From: an uncultured Dorea sp.
GTDB taxonomy: Bacteria; Bacillota; Clostridia; Lachnospirales; Lachnospiraceae
Assembly (NCBI GenBank): GCA_948602995.1
Contig: CAPEBR010000008.1
Location: 1 to 64,000 of the forward strand
Length of the DNA: 64,000 nt
Direction of reading: 5' to 3'
Program-made: the position numbers and the translations under genes
Shown here: piece after piece, positions 25,223-32,974 of the stretch
How the letters are laid out: every line of letters starts with the position of its first letter
How positions within the stretch are numbered: position 1 is the first letter of the stretch
The notes under the pieces: model-generated
The model's input: only the letters and a program-made list of their open reading frames with translations
The model's database searches: none
What the model was told of the DNA's origin: nothing

Positions 25223-25258
25223 AAGGTTCGTTTGGTAGAAGACGGACTTTTCTTTTTT
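25223..25258 (+). terminator. Terminator of the orphan riboswitch transcript
   Basis: AAGGTTCGTTT pairs with AGACGGACTTT (core GTTCGTTT/AGACGGAC, 8 pairs with two G-U) and TTTTCTTTTTT follows. It makes a riboswitch transcript of about 195 nt when closed. Confidence 0.7.
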
Positions 25259-25356
25259 CATTTATTTGTTATAGTGTTGATAATGATAAATGACAGACTG
25301 AAACAAAAAGCGTCATGTATTGTGAGTATACAATAGATGATGTCTTTTTGGTGTCT

Positions 25357-25390
25357 GAATAAAGAATGTGCCTTGGCACATTCTTTATTC
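25357..25390. repeat. 34-bp perfect palindrome at the 3' end of the activator gene
   Basis: GAATAAAGAATGTGCC, TT, GGCACATTCTTTATTC. The TAA stop codon (minus strand, 25385-25387) of the RACo-like gene lies within it. It is probably the 3' hairpin of that mRNA; there is no strong T-run on either side. Confidence 0.7.
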
Positions 25391-27208
25391 AAATGACATG
25401 GCAGTTATGTAGAATTCCTGGAAGTCCATATTCATGGACAATTCAATGTGTTCTGTTTTTTCTGCTATTTCGCAGGCATGCTTTCGTTCTGCGTCAGATA
25501 GCAGCGCCATGCTGGAGCCGGAGCCGGCGGCATTGCCTACGGAGAAGATCCGGTCAATGGAGATGCGTGGGAACAGACCGATTCTGAGGGCGCTTTCCTT
25601 GCGGATGTAATTGCCGAATGCGCCTGCAAGCATGATGGAATCAAGATCTTTCTCTGCAATTTCAAGGTTTTTCATCAGCGTCTGGATGCCGGCGAGGATG
25701 GCGCCTTTTGCGAGCTGTACTTCCCGGACATCCTGCTGGGTCAGGAGAATGTCATCTTTTCCTTCCCGGTATGCGAGGACGAAGGAAAGGCCCTGGGGAG
25801 TTTCTGCGAGGCGTCTGGAAAGCTCTGGGGAAATGCCGGCTTTATCAGCTTCGTCTCGGGTCAGCATTCGTCCGCTGTTCTCTACGATCCCTGCATCCAG
25901 CACCTGTGCAACTGCGTCGATCAGTCCGGAACCGCAGATTCCGATTGGGGGCAGATCTTCGATGGTTTGGATACTTACGGCATTTTCCGTGATTTCCACG
26001 CTTTCAATTGCTCCGGGGGCGGCGCGCATTCCGTGGTGGATGGTGGCGCCTTCAAAGGCAGGCCCGGCGGCAGTGGAACAGGTTACCATACGGCCGTTCT
26101 TGGTCAGGACGACCTCCCCGTTTGTGCCGATGTCAATGGCGATATGACAGCCGTCCAGAGAATCCATGCAGACAGCGAGCATCATTCCCACAATGTCAGA
26201 GCCCACATGTCCGGCAATGTTCGGGAGAAGGAATACATTTGCATACGGGCTGATCCTAAGCCCCAGCCTGTCAGCCTGCATATTCTGTGCAGAACAGAAG
26301 ACCGGTGCAAAGGGGGTGCGCGCCATGGACTTTGGGTGTACGCCGAATACCAGGTGGCTCATGGTTGTATTACCCACGATGGTGGCGTCATATACATGCC
26401 CGGGCGCTATATCATTGCGGCTTAAGAGATCCTCCAGGATATCATTCATACACTGAACGACCTTTTGCTGCATGACTTCTGTATGGGAGGCAGCCTCATT
26501 GCAGAACTGGATGCGTGAGATGACGTCAGCGCCGTAAATACTCTGATAATTGGTGCGTGCCTCTACGTCGGTAATCTGTCCGGTGTGCATATCCCAGAGC
26601 ATGCCTACAACCGTAGTGGTTCCGATGTCAAATGCAATTCCGAAGCACTGGGATGTATGGTCATCCTCCTCAAGGTTCAGAAGTGTGTCTTTGCAAAATG
26701 TTGCGGTTACCTTGCCCCGGGATGTCTCTAAGGCCTGGTGGATCTGCCGGATCAGGCCGGGAGCAGGACGAAGCCCGGATTTCTGGAAGGCTTCGGCGAT
26801 ACGCCCCAGGTCATTCATCTGGTACTTCATGCTTGCTTTCGGGACTTTGCCAAAGACGGACAGAATCCGCTCTTCAGGCTGAAAGCCGTCCGGAAGTCTG
26901 GTCATCTTTTTCTTACGGGTGGATCCGCCGTGCAGTGTGGGGATGACAACCTCCAGATCGGACTGGACTGTGACACAGCAGGCAAGACGGTATCCGCCTG
27001 CAAGCTCGTTTTCAGATAACAGCTCACGCTCTGCCGGGGTAATCTCCCCGGGATCTCCCTGTGTGATTTTCACCTTGCATTTTCCGCATTTTCCTGCACC
27101 TGCACAACTGGCGTCAATGAGAATACCGGCCTTTTCGGCGATGGATAAAAGGTTTCCCCCGGCATCTGCCTGGATTTTTTTAGCGTCTGGTAAAAAGCTT
27201 ATGTTCAT
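25385..27208 (-). CDS. RACo-like reductive activator of corrinoid proteins (2Fe-2S, DUF4445)
   Basis: A 607-residue protein. An N-terminal plant-type ferredoxin domain carries Cys35, Cys41, Cys44 and Cys77 or Cys78 (ASCAGAGKCGKC and YRLACCV) for a 2Fe-2S cluster. A linker leads to an ASKHA-type ATPase domain (FDIGTTTVVGML near residue 200, IDIGTNGEVVL near 370, LAGAFGNY near the end). Such proteins use ATP to drive electron transfer that reduces Co(II) corrinoid back to active Co(I) after accidental oxidation. The start is moved to ATG 27208 behind AAAGGAGGACAATTTT. It is divergent from the MetH-activation-like gene and serves the methyltransferase module. It differs from RamA of methanogens, which has two C-terminal 4Fe-4S clusters instead. 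Confidence 0.88.
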   Translation of the reverse strand: MNISFLPDAKKIQADAGGNLLSIAEKAGILIDASCAGAGKCGKCKVKITQGDPGEITPAERELLSENELAGGYRLACCVTVQSDLEVVIPTLHGGSTRKKKMTRLPDGFQPEERILSVFGKVPKASMKYQMNDLGRIAEAFQKSGLRPAPGLIRQIHQALETSRGKVTATFCKDTLLNLEEDDHTSQCFGIAFDIGTTTVVGMLWDMHTGQITDVEARTNYQSIYGADVISRIQFCNEAASHTEVMQQKVVQCMNDILEDLLSRNDIAPGHVYDATIVGNTTMSHLVFGVHPKSMARTPFAPVFCSAQNMQADRLGLRISPYANVFLLPNIAGHVGSDIVGMMLAVCMDSLDGCHIAIDIGTNGEVVLTKNGRMVTCSTAAGPAFEGATIHHGMRAAPGAIESVEITENAVSIQTIEDLPPIGICGSGLIDAVAQVLDAGIVENSGRMLTRDEADKAGISPELSRRLAETPQGLSFVLAYREGKDDILLTQQDVREVQLAKGAILAGIQTLMKNLEIAEKDLDSIMLAGAFGNYIRKESALRIGLFPRISIDRIFSVGNAAGSGSSMALLSDAERKHACEIAEKTEHIELSMNMDFQEFYITAMSFE

Positions 27209-27354
27209 AAAATTGTCCTCCTTTATCATAAAATCAGAGAGTAAATTGTCTATATTGTACAATCCGAATCTACATCTGTCAATAAAAATAATGGACAAAT
27301 ATTCAGAAAACTGATATAATAACCGGTAAAATTTGAAAAACAGGAGGGAAACAG

Positions 27355-28050
27355 ATGAAAACAGAGAGAATTATTCTGCGAAAGAAACTTGATTTTTTTG
27401 AAGATGTGAATGATTATTTTCAACGTCTGTCGGGAATTGATATGGCAGATATCCCGGCAAAATATGGGAGCAGTGTGGAAGACGCCCGGGAAAAGGCAGT
27501 GGAGAATCTGGAGATCGGGATGGTATATCAGTGCGACAACATAGAGACGGCCGGGGAAACGGAGGTTGTCCTGGAATGCCAGGAGAAATTTACGGGAGAC
27601 ATGCCAGGGCGGATTCTAAAAGATGCCAGACAGGTGGTCAGCTTCGTGGCATCCCTGTGCGGATATGGGGAGCTTGCAGAACAGACAGAGGATATCATGG
27701 AGCAGTATTTTCTGGATACCTGGGGGAGCGCCTATGTGGAAGCTGCCCAGGGGTGGCTTGGAAGACATGTCCTGGCCGGGCTTAAGGAGGAGGGTATGTC
27801 CAGGACTCATCTGTGGAGCCCCGGACAGCATCAGTTTGCGCTGAGCAATCAGAAAGCATTGTTCCGGATCCTTAAGCCGGAGGATATTGGATGCAGACTG
27901 ACAGGGAATCTTATGATGGTTCCGGTGAAGTCGGCGTCCGGTATTATGGGAATTGTACCAGAAGATGTGAAGGACCTCCTGCTTCCCTGTGATTTCTGCC
28001 CTTACGGTGCAGCGTGTCCCGCGTCAAAACGAGGCTGCGCAGAGCTGTGA
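27355..28050 (+). CDS. Vitamin B12-dependent methionine synthase activation-domain-like protein
   Basis: A 231-residue protein related to the activation domain of cobalamin-dependent methionine synthase (MetH), but free-standing. Central YVEAAQGWL and SPGQHQFALSNQKALFRIL, where the SPGY-type AdoMet-binding motif is expected, support this. The C-terminus has a Cys motif CDFCPYGAACPASKRGC (C-x2-C-x5-C-x6-C) that may bind zinc or an Fe-S cluster. Proteins of this type accompany corrinoid methyltransferases in acetogens and are thought to help reactivation. ACAGGAGGG precedes the ATG. Its stop at 28050 directly abuts the stop of the convergent regulator gene at 28051. Confidence 0.7.
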   Translation: MKTERIILRKKLDFFEDVNDYFQRLSGIDMADIPAKYGSSVEDAREKAVENLEIGMVYQCDNIETAGETEVVLECQEKFTGDMPGRILKDARQVVSFVASLCGYGELAEQTEDIMEQYFLDTWGSAYVEAAQGWLGRHVLAGLKEEGMSRTHLWSPGQHQFALSNQKALFRILKPEDIGCRLTGNLMMVPVKSASGIMGIVPEDVKDLLLPCDFCPYGAACPASKRGCAEL

Positions 28051-28800
28051 TCAGGGGATCATGTTGTTCAGGAGAATCATGTTCAGTGTCTTCAGCGTTT
28101 TCAGCTCTTCCTTCTGAAGTCCGATCCGTTCTTTAGTCAGGGAGGATTCAGCTTTCGGCGTCTTGGAAAGGACGAACTTCAGAGTGAACGGAGTGATCGG
28201 ATTGTAAGAGATTCCCATCATTAGTCCCTCGGTATCCAGCGTATGGTGAAATGGGTTGAGGAAACACATGTAGATCTTTTCAATCGAATTATTCAGGTTA
28301 TCCAGAGTAATGTAAGATACGAGGTCATTAAAAATCATATTACCTGTATAAAAATATTTACAAAGGACGTGTTTATCGAAGGAGGGCACGTCCATATAGC
28401 AATAACAGGGAATTGTATTCGCCTCACTATTCTCCGGATTTGGATTCAGGAGAAGATAAGTCTTTGTTATTTTTTTTGTCCGGCCATCGTAGTAGTAGAT
28501 GTAAAAATTATTCTGGTTTCCCAGGGGGTTTGCGTAGGAAGAAACACGTGCCTGGGGATGCAGAGGAGTGTAATCTACAAACTGATTGATGTTCATATCC
28601 AGCACTTCTGCGATTTCATACAGCGTCTCCACATCTACTGCAATGTGTCCATTCTCATATTTGGAGAGAGTGGATTTGCTTTTGTGGATTCTTTTTGCCA
28701 TTGTTTCAAGGGACATATGCTTTACCTTGCGGTAAAATTTGATGCGGCTGCTTACATGCTGTGAAAATGAAGCAGAGTTGAGATCATTTAAATTGTCCAT
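28051..28800 (-). CDS. XRE-family regulator of the methyltransferase module
   Basis: A 249-residue protein with an N-terminal helix-turn-helix (about residues 18-75: ISLETMAKRIHKSKSTLSKYENGH-like pattern, here MSLETMAKRIHKSKSTLSKY) and a C-terminal domain of about 170 residues (NNFYIYYYDGRTKKI, CFLNPFHHT) found with corrinoid-methyltransferase loci, perhaps a ligand sensor. GAGGAGG precedes ATG 28800. It is divergent from the UroD-like gene, with the shared intergenic region carrying the palindrome GTTTC-N7-GAAAC. It is the natural candidate to bind that operator and its copy before the corrinoid protein gene. The direct role is inferred from position. Confidence 0.8.
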   Translation of the reverse strand: MDNLNDLNSASFSQHVSSRIKFYRKVKHMSLETMAKRIHKSKSTLSKYENGHIAVDVETLYEIAEVLDMNINQFVDYTPLHPQARVSSYANPLGNQNNFYIYYYDGRTKKITKTYLLLNPNPENSEANTIPCYCYMDVPSFDKHVLCKYFYTGNMIFNDLVSYITLDNLNNSIEKIYMCFLNPFHHTLDTEGLMMGISYNPITPFTLKFVLSKTPKAESSLTKERIGLQKEELKTLKTLNMILLNNMIP

Positions 28801-28979
28801 ATTAAACCTCCTCGGATGTAACAAAATTAACATGCTGCTTGATTAAGGTGTATAGATAATTATAATAAAAATCAATAATAAATTCAATGGGAAGAAAATA
28901 GTAATTAAAATCACAAAAAGGATGAATTTGAGGGGAAAAGTAAAAAAAAACAAAAAAAGCATGGATAAATGAGGTGAAA

Positions 28980-28996
28980 GTTTCTTAAGAAGAAAC
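28980..28996. promoter_or_regulatory. Candidate operator 1 (GTTTC-N7-GAAAC)
   Basis: GTTTC (28980-28984) and GAAAC (28992-28996), 7 nt apart. The centre lies 51 nt before the -35 box. A second GTTTC half-site starts at 29012, exactly 27 nt before the -35. The same arrangement occurs at 30510-30596. Confidence 0.65.
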
Positions 28997-29038
28997 AGAG
29001 GGGATAATTTTGTTTCGAAAAAGGAACTTCATAAAAAA

Positions 29039-29067
29039 TTGAATTTTTAACCAGAGATTTGTATGAT
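29039..29067 (+). promoter_or_regulatory. Promoter of the UroD/MtaA-like gene
   Basis: TTGAAT (29039-29044), 17 nt, TATGAT (29062-29067), followed by ATAGACAA. It shares the TATGATATA(G/A)ACAA sequence with the promoter at 30568. Confidence 0.65.
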
Positions 29068-29133
29068 ATAGACAATATCTATCACACGTAATACGGTTTT
29101 CAATAAGAGTAAGAGGATAGGAGGTTTTACAAG

Positions 29134-30186
29134 ATGAAAATCAATATGGACAGATGGTCAAAGGATATTATTGATTCAAAGGATGTCAGAAACCTGCCGG
29201 TATTGTTCTTTCCGGTGCTGAAGAACATCAATATGGGGGTTATTGAGTCAGTAACGGACAGTAAAAATATGGCGGTTGCCATGAAAGAAGTAATCACAGA
29301 ATATCCAGAGACGATTGCAGCAATCACTGGGATGGACCTGACGGTAGACAGTGAGGCGTTTGGAGCGAAGATTACATTCAGCGACAAGCAGGCTCCGGGG
29401 GTGAAGAAGCATGTTTTGAAGTCGCTGGACAAGCTGTCTGAGATGCCGGTACCGGACATCAATGCCGGAAGACAGCAGATGTTTGCGGATGCGATCATTG
29501 AAGCTCAGGAGCTTGTAAAGGACCGTCCGGTATTCGGCGGTATGCTCGGACCATTCTCTCTGGCTGCGAATTTGATGGAAGTGTCAAACGCATTGATGTG
29601 CACCATCTCAGAGCCGGAAGAGATGAAGGAACTTTTAGAGGTTTCCACAGATTTCCTGATCAGGCGTGCAAAGCTCTACAAGGAAAAGGGCGCAAACGGA
29701 ATCTTTGTGGCAGAGCCGACGGCAGGCATCCTCTCTCCGGAGATGCTGGATGAATTTTCCAACGTATATGTGAAAAAGCTGGTAGAGGCTGTGCAGGATG
29801 AATATTTCTACCTGATCCTTCATGACTGTGGAAAAGTGGAAGCATCTGCACGCACCATGTATGATACGGGATGTAAAGGTTTCCATTTTGGAAACGGCGT
29901 TGACATGAACAAGATTCTTCCGCAGATTCCGGCAGATGTGCTAGTATTCGGCAACATTGATCCATCCTCATGTTTCTTTACCGGAACAGAGGAGGAGATT
30001 TACAATGCTACTTATAAGCTTTTGGAGGACATGAGGCCGTATCCTCATTTTGTACTTTCCTCTGGATGTGATCTGGCGCCCAGCGTGACCAATGAAAATA
30101 TCCAGGCGTATTATAAAGCATGCCGTGATTTCAATGAAAAGAATGGCGTTAAGACAGAAATTACGCTGGAAGGCTTTCTTGATTGA
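29134..30186 (+). CDS. UroD/MtaA-like methylcobamide-dependent methyltransferase
   Basis: A 350-residue protein of the uroporphyrinogen decarboxylase superfamily, in the branch that contains MtaA and MtbA. The zinc-binding set H-x-C-Xn-C is present: H230 and C232 in LHDCGK, C312 in SSGCDLAP. Such enzymes move a methyl group from a corrinoid protein to a thiol such as coenzyme M. This bacterium probably lacks coenzyme M, so the acceptor is open. TAGGAGG precedes the ATG. It is a single-gene unit ending in a strong terminator, expressed from a promoter with the same operator as the corrinoid protein gene, so it very likely works with it. Confidence 0.82.
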   Translation: MKINMDRWSKDIIDSKDVRNLPVLFFPVLKNINMGVIESVTDSKNMAVAMKEVITEYPETIAAITGMDLTVDSEAFGAKITFSDKQAPGVKKHVLKSLDKLSEMPVPDINAGRQQMFADAIIEAQELVKDRPVFGGMLGPFSLAANLMEVSNALMCTISEPEEMKELLEVSTDFLIRRAKLYKEKGANGIFVAEPTAGILSPEMLDEFSNVYVKKLVEAVQDEYFYLILHDCGKVEASARTMYDTGCKGFHFGNGVDMNKILPQIPADVLVFGNIDPSSCFFTGTEEEIYNATYKLLEDMRPYPHFVLSSGCDLAPSVTNENIQAYYKACRDFNEKNGVKTEITLEGFLD

Positions 30187-30236
30187 CCGGATTATAAAAA
30201 TATGAGGTTCCCAAAACTAAATTTGTAATTGCGATA

Positions 30237-30275
30237 GAACAAGGCCATGGACAGGATCCATGGCCTTGTTCTTTT
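30237..30275 (+). terminator. Strong intrinsic terminator
   Basis: GAACAAGGCCATGG (30237-30250) pairs perfectly with CCATGGCCTTGTTC (30258-30271), followed by TTTTG. It ends the UroD-like transcript. Confidence 0.85.
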
Positions 30276-30302
30276 GTTACTGTTCGCTTCGCGGCCAGTA
30301 AC
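30276..30302 (+). repeat. GTTACTG...CAGTAAC hairpin, possible repeat A remnant
   Basis: GTTACTG (30276-30282) and CAGTAAC (30296-30302) with an inner TTCGCTTCGCGG. These match the outer ends and the internal GTTCGC/GCG-like part of repeat A, so it may be a minimal derivative of that element. Confidence 0.45.
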
Positions 30303-30509
30303 GTTCTTTTCTCTTTGTTTTTCGGCAGACTGTCTAAAAAACGTTAAAAAGGTAATCATAAATTCATTAAGGCAGATGCAGAATCGTGTACAAAACATAT
30401 AGAAATCCTCAATATTTGTATTGAATAAAACAATATAAATCAATAAATGATTGAATTTTTATGAAAAAAATATAAAACGTATAAAAAATGCACAAAAAAT
30501 GGGAACTAT

Positions 30510-30526
30510 GTTTCCTGATTGGAAAC
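30510..30526. promoter_or_regulatory. Candidate operator 2 (GTTTC-N7-GAAAC)
   Basis: GTTTC (30510-30514) and GAAAC (30522-30526), 7 nt apart, extended to CTATGTTTCC...GGAAACATAG. The centre lies 50 nt before the -35; a GTTTC half-site starts 27 nt before the -35. The sequence AGAGGGGA follows the palindrome here and in operator 1. Confidence 0.7.
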
Positions 30527-30567
30527 ATAGAGGGGAATTTGTTTCCTTATTAAGACCGTTTGGCAAA

Positions 30568-30596
30568 TTGCTATTTTGCTCATAAGTGTATATGAT
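30568..30596 (+). promoter_or_regulatory. Promoter of the corrinoid protein-MttB operon
   Basis: TTGCTA (30568-30573), 17 nt, TATGAT (30591-30596), followed by ATAAACAA. Confidence 0.65.
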
Positions 30597-30689
30597 ATAA
30601 ACAACACTATAACATATGAGATTAACATTTTTGTGCAATTTCACGGATGAAAATCTCCAACAATGAAAAAAAGAAAGAGAGGATTACGT

Positions 30690-31337
30690 ATGTCAAAATT
30701 AACTGAATTAGCGGCTTGCGTAGAAGCTGGAAATGTGAACGAGGTAGTCGGATTAACTCAGGCGGCTCTTGATGAGGGAAATGCCCCGCTTGATGTATTG
30801 AACGGAGGACTTGTAGAACCAATTAATGTTCTTGGCGAAAAGTTCCGTCTGGGACAGATTTATGTGCCGGAGCTTCTGGTTGCTTCTAAGGCAATGAAGA
30901 AAGGCGTGGAGATTGTGAAGCCGCTGCTTGTAAGCGGTGCGGCAGATGCAGCGGGAAAGGCTATTTTTGCAACAGTTGCAGGTGATATGCATGATATCGG
31001 GAAGAATCTGGTTGTTCTCCTTCTTGAAAGCGCCGGATTTGAGGTAATTGACCTTGGAATGGATGTAGAGCCTGAAGACATTGTTGAGGCAATCCAAGAA
31101 AATGAAGACGTAGATATTCTTGGCATGTCTGCGATGCTTACCACAACTATGTATGCGATGCAGGATACTATTGAGGCAATCGAAGAGGCGGGTCTTCGAG
31201 ACAAGGTGAAGATCATGATCGGCGGAGCGCCGGTGAACCAGGTATTTGCCGACCAGATCGGGGCTGACGGATACAGTGCAAATGCACCGCTGGCAGTAGA
31301 GCTTGCGAAGAAACTGATGCAGGAAAAGAATAAATAG
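30690..31337 (+). CDS. Corrinoid (B12-binding) methyltransfer protein, MtbC/MttC type
   Basis: A 215-residue corrinoid carrier protein. An N-terminal four-helix cap (residues 1-85) is followed by a Rossmann domain with the B12-binding signature D-x-H-x-x-G (GDMHDIGKNLV, His101 as the lower cobalt ligand), the later SAML and GGAPV. The bound cobamide is methylated by the partner methyltransferase and demethylated by an acceptor enzyme. ATG 30690 lies behind AGAGAGGA. It is first of the operon and is followed 36 nt later by the MttB homologue, its expected methyl donor. Confidence 0.9.
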   Translation: MSKLTELAACVEAGNVNEVVGLTQAALDEGNAPLDVLNGGLVEPINVLGEKFRLGQIYVPELLVASKAMKKGVEIVKPLLVSGAADAAGKAIFATVAGDMHDIGKNLVVLLLESAGFEVIDLGMDVEPEDIVEAIQENEDVDILGMSAMLTTTMYAMQDTIEAIEEAGLRDKVKIMIGGAPVNQVFADQIGADGYSANAPLAVELAKKLMQEKNK

Positions 31338-31373
31338 AGCAGCGATATAAGGGATTAGTGAAGGAGAACAAAT

Positions 31374-32834
31374 ATGAATGTAAATATGAGACCAAGTTTT
31401 AGAGGGCAGGGCGTTTCTTTTCTGACAAGAGAAGAGATGGAACAGATACATAGCTGTACGCTGGATATTCTGAATGACGTAGGATTAGAGGTGCAGCATA
31501 AGGAAGCCAGGGAGAAGCTTAAGGAAGCCGGATGCCGCGTGGAGAAGAAGAGAGTTTACTTCCCTCCGACGATTGTGGAATGGGCGATCAACGCAGCGCC
31601 CTCAAGAATTCTTCTCTATGACAGAGACGGGAATTTTTCCATGGATGTCAGTGGAAGAAATGCATATTATGGAGTTGGATCTGCAGAGCCGAATATCATT
31701 GACCCGTTTACTGGCGAGAACAGGCTCTGTAATGAGGAAGACAACAAGAACTGCGTAAAGGTTGCAGATGCAATGCCTTATATTGATTACATGATGTCAC
31801 AGTGTCAGGTTTATGACCATCCGAAGACTTCTTATGAGCATGAGTATGCGGCAATGATCCGTTACAGCTCTAAACCGCAGGTTGTAATTACCGCGGATCT
31901 TGAATCAACGAAAAATGTTGTTGAGATGGCGACTGTAGTTAGGGGAAGTCTGGATAAGCTGGTTCAGAAACCATTATTTATCCTGTACTGTGAGCCTACC
32001 TCTCCATTCGTATGTACGAAGGAATCTGTTGAAAAAGTAATGTATATGGCAGAGACCGGGCTTCCTGTATTGTATGCGCCGATTCCGATGAATGGCGCTA
32101 CAGGTCCGATTACTTGTGCAGGCTCTATTATCCAGGCAAATGCAGAGTGTCTTGCAGGTCTGATTATTGCTGAGGTAACAAGGCCGGGCGCGCCGTTCTT
32201 ATATGGAGCAATCATTACGAATATGGATCTGAAGAGCCTGCAGCCGACTTATGCATCACCGGAGACCATGATGGAATCTCTTGCAATGTCTGAGATCGGA
32301 CGCGAACTGTACAGGCTTCCTACATGGGGAACTGCAGGATGTACAAGTTCCAAGCTTGCGGATGAGCAGGCTGTACTGGAGGGAACACAGTATATTACCA
32401 TTGCCGGCTTCTCAGGAGCGAATGTTATTCATGACGTTGGATATACTCAGTTCGGACTGGCGCATTCTAACGAACTGGTTGTTATGATGAATGATGTAAT
32501 CGGTCGTGTGAGAAGGTTGTTTGACAGCATTAATATGTCCCCGGACTATCTTGCGATGGATGATATGAAGGAAGTCGGGCCAAAAGGACATTTCCTTGGA
32601 CAGGACAGTACCCTGAGAAAGAACGCGGATCACTGGGAGTCTGATCTGGAAGACAGAAACGAGTATGACCGCTGGCTGGCTCTCGGAGGAAAGACTATGG
32701 GTCAGCGTGCAAATGAAAGGGTAAAAGACATCATTGAAAATGGAAAGCTGAATTCACTTCCAGAGGAATTAGATGCACAGATTGTAGCTATTCTGGACAG
32801 AATTGATGCGGCAGAAAAGGAAACGATGAAATAA
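31374..32834 (+). CDS. MttB-family methyltransferase without pyrrolysine
   Basis: A 486-residue member of the trimethylamine:corrinoid methyltransferase family (COG5598). The archaeal enzyme has an in-frame UAG read as pyrrolysine; here the frame is continuous with no internal TAG, so it belongs to the non-pyrrolysine branch. Known members of that branch demethylate quaternary amines: glycine betaine (MtgB), proline betaine (MtpB), carnitine (MtcB), gamma-butyrobetaine (MtyB). It lies next to its corrinoid protein and upstream of a BCCT transporter for quaternary amines. Which of these substrates, or a new one, is used cannot be read from the sequence. Confidence 0.88.
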   Translation: MNVNMRPSFRGQGVSFLTREEMEQIHSCTLDILNDVGLEVQHKEAREKLKEAGCRVEKKRVYFPPTIVEWAINAAPSRILLYDRDGNFSMDVSGRNAYYGVGSAEPNIIDPFTGENRLCNEEDNKNCVKVADAMPYIDYMMSQCQVYDHPKTSYEHEYAAMIRYSSKPQVVITADLESTKNVVEMATVVRGSLDKLVQKPLFILYCEPTSPFVCTKESVEKVMYMAETGLPVLYAPIPMNGATGPITCAGSIIQANAECLAGLIIAEVTRPGAPFLYGAIITNMDLKSLQPTYASPETMMESLAMSEIGRELYRLPTWGTAGCTSSKLADEQAVLEGTQYITIAGFSGANVIHDVGYTQFGLAHSNELVVMMNDVIGRVRRLFDSINMSPDYLAMDDMKEVGPKGHFLGQDSTLRKNADHWESDLEDRNEYDRWLALGGKTMGQRANERVKDIIENGKLNSLPEELDAQIVAILDRIDAAEKETMK

Positions 32835-32866
32835 TGTAACAGTTCAGACAAGCTGCCCTGTTACAT
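32834..32866 (+). promoter_or_regulatory. Hairpin between mttB and the transporter gene
   Basis: ATGTAACAG (32834-32842) and CTGTTACAT (32858-32866) form a perfect 9-bp stem around 15 nt, starting at the last base of the mttB stop. No T-run follows, so it may reduce read-through or protect the mttB part of the mRNA. Confidence 0.55.
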
Positions 32867-32974
32867 GACAGGTCAATGCAGCAGGGAATTATTCCGGTTG
32901 CGTTGGCCTGTCTCCTAATATAAGCATATCAGATTGCCGGAAGCAGGTTTTAAATAACCTGGAAAGGAGGCTTT

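Larger units (their letters stand above)
28801..29133. promoter_or_regulatory. Divergent regulatory region
   Basis: An AT-rich 333-bp stretch between the regulator and the UroD-like gene. It holds the palindrome at 28980-28996, a GTTTC half-site at 29012-29016 and a promoter at 29039-29067 reading to the right. No small gene is seen. Confidence 0.7.
30303..30689. promoter_or_regulatory. Intergenic regulatory region before the corrinoid protein gene
   Basis: About 390 bp of AT-rich DNA without a gene. It carries the palindrome at 30510-30526, the half-site GTTTC at 30541-30545, and a promoter at 30568-30596. The leader of about 85 nt has no clear riboswitch. Confidence 0.6.
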
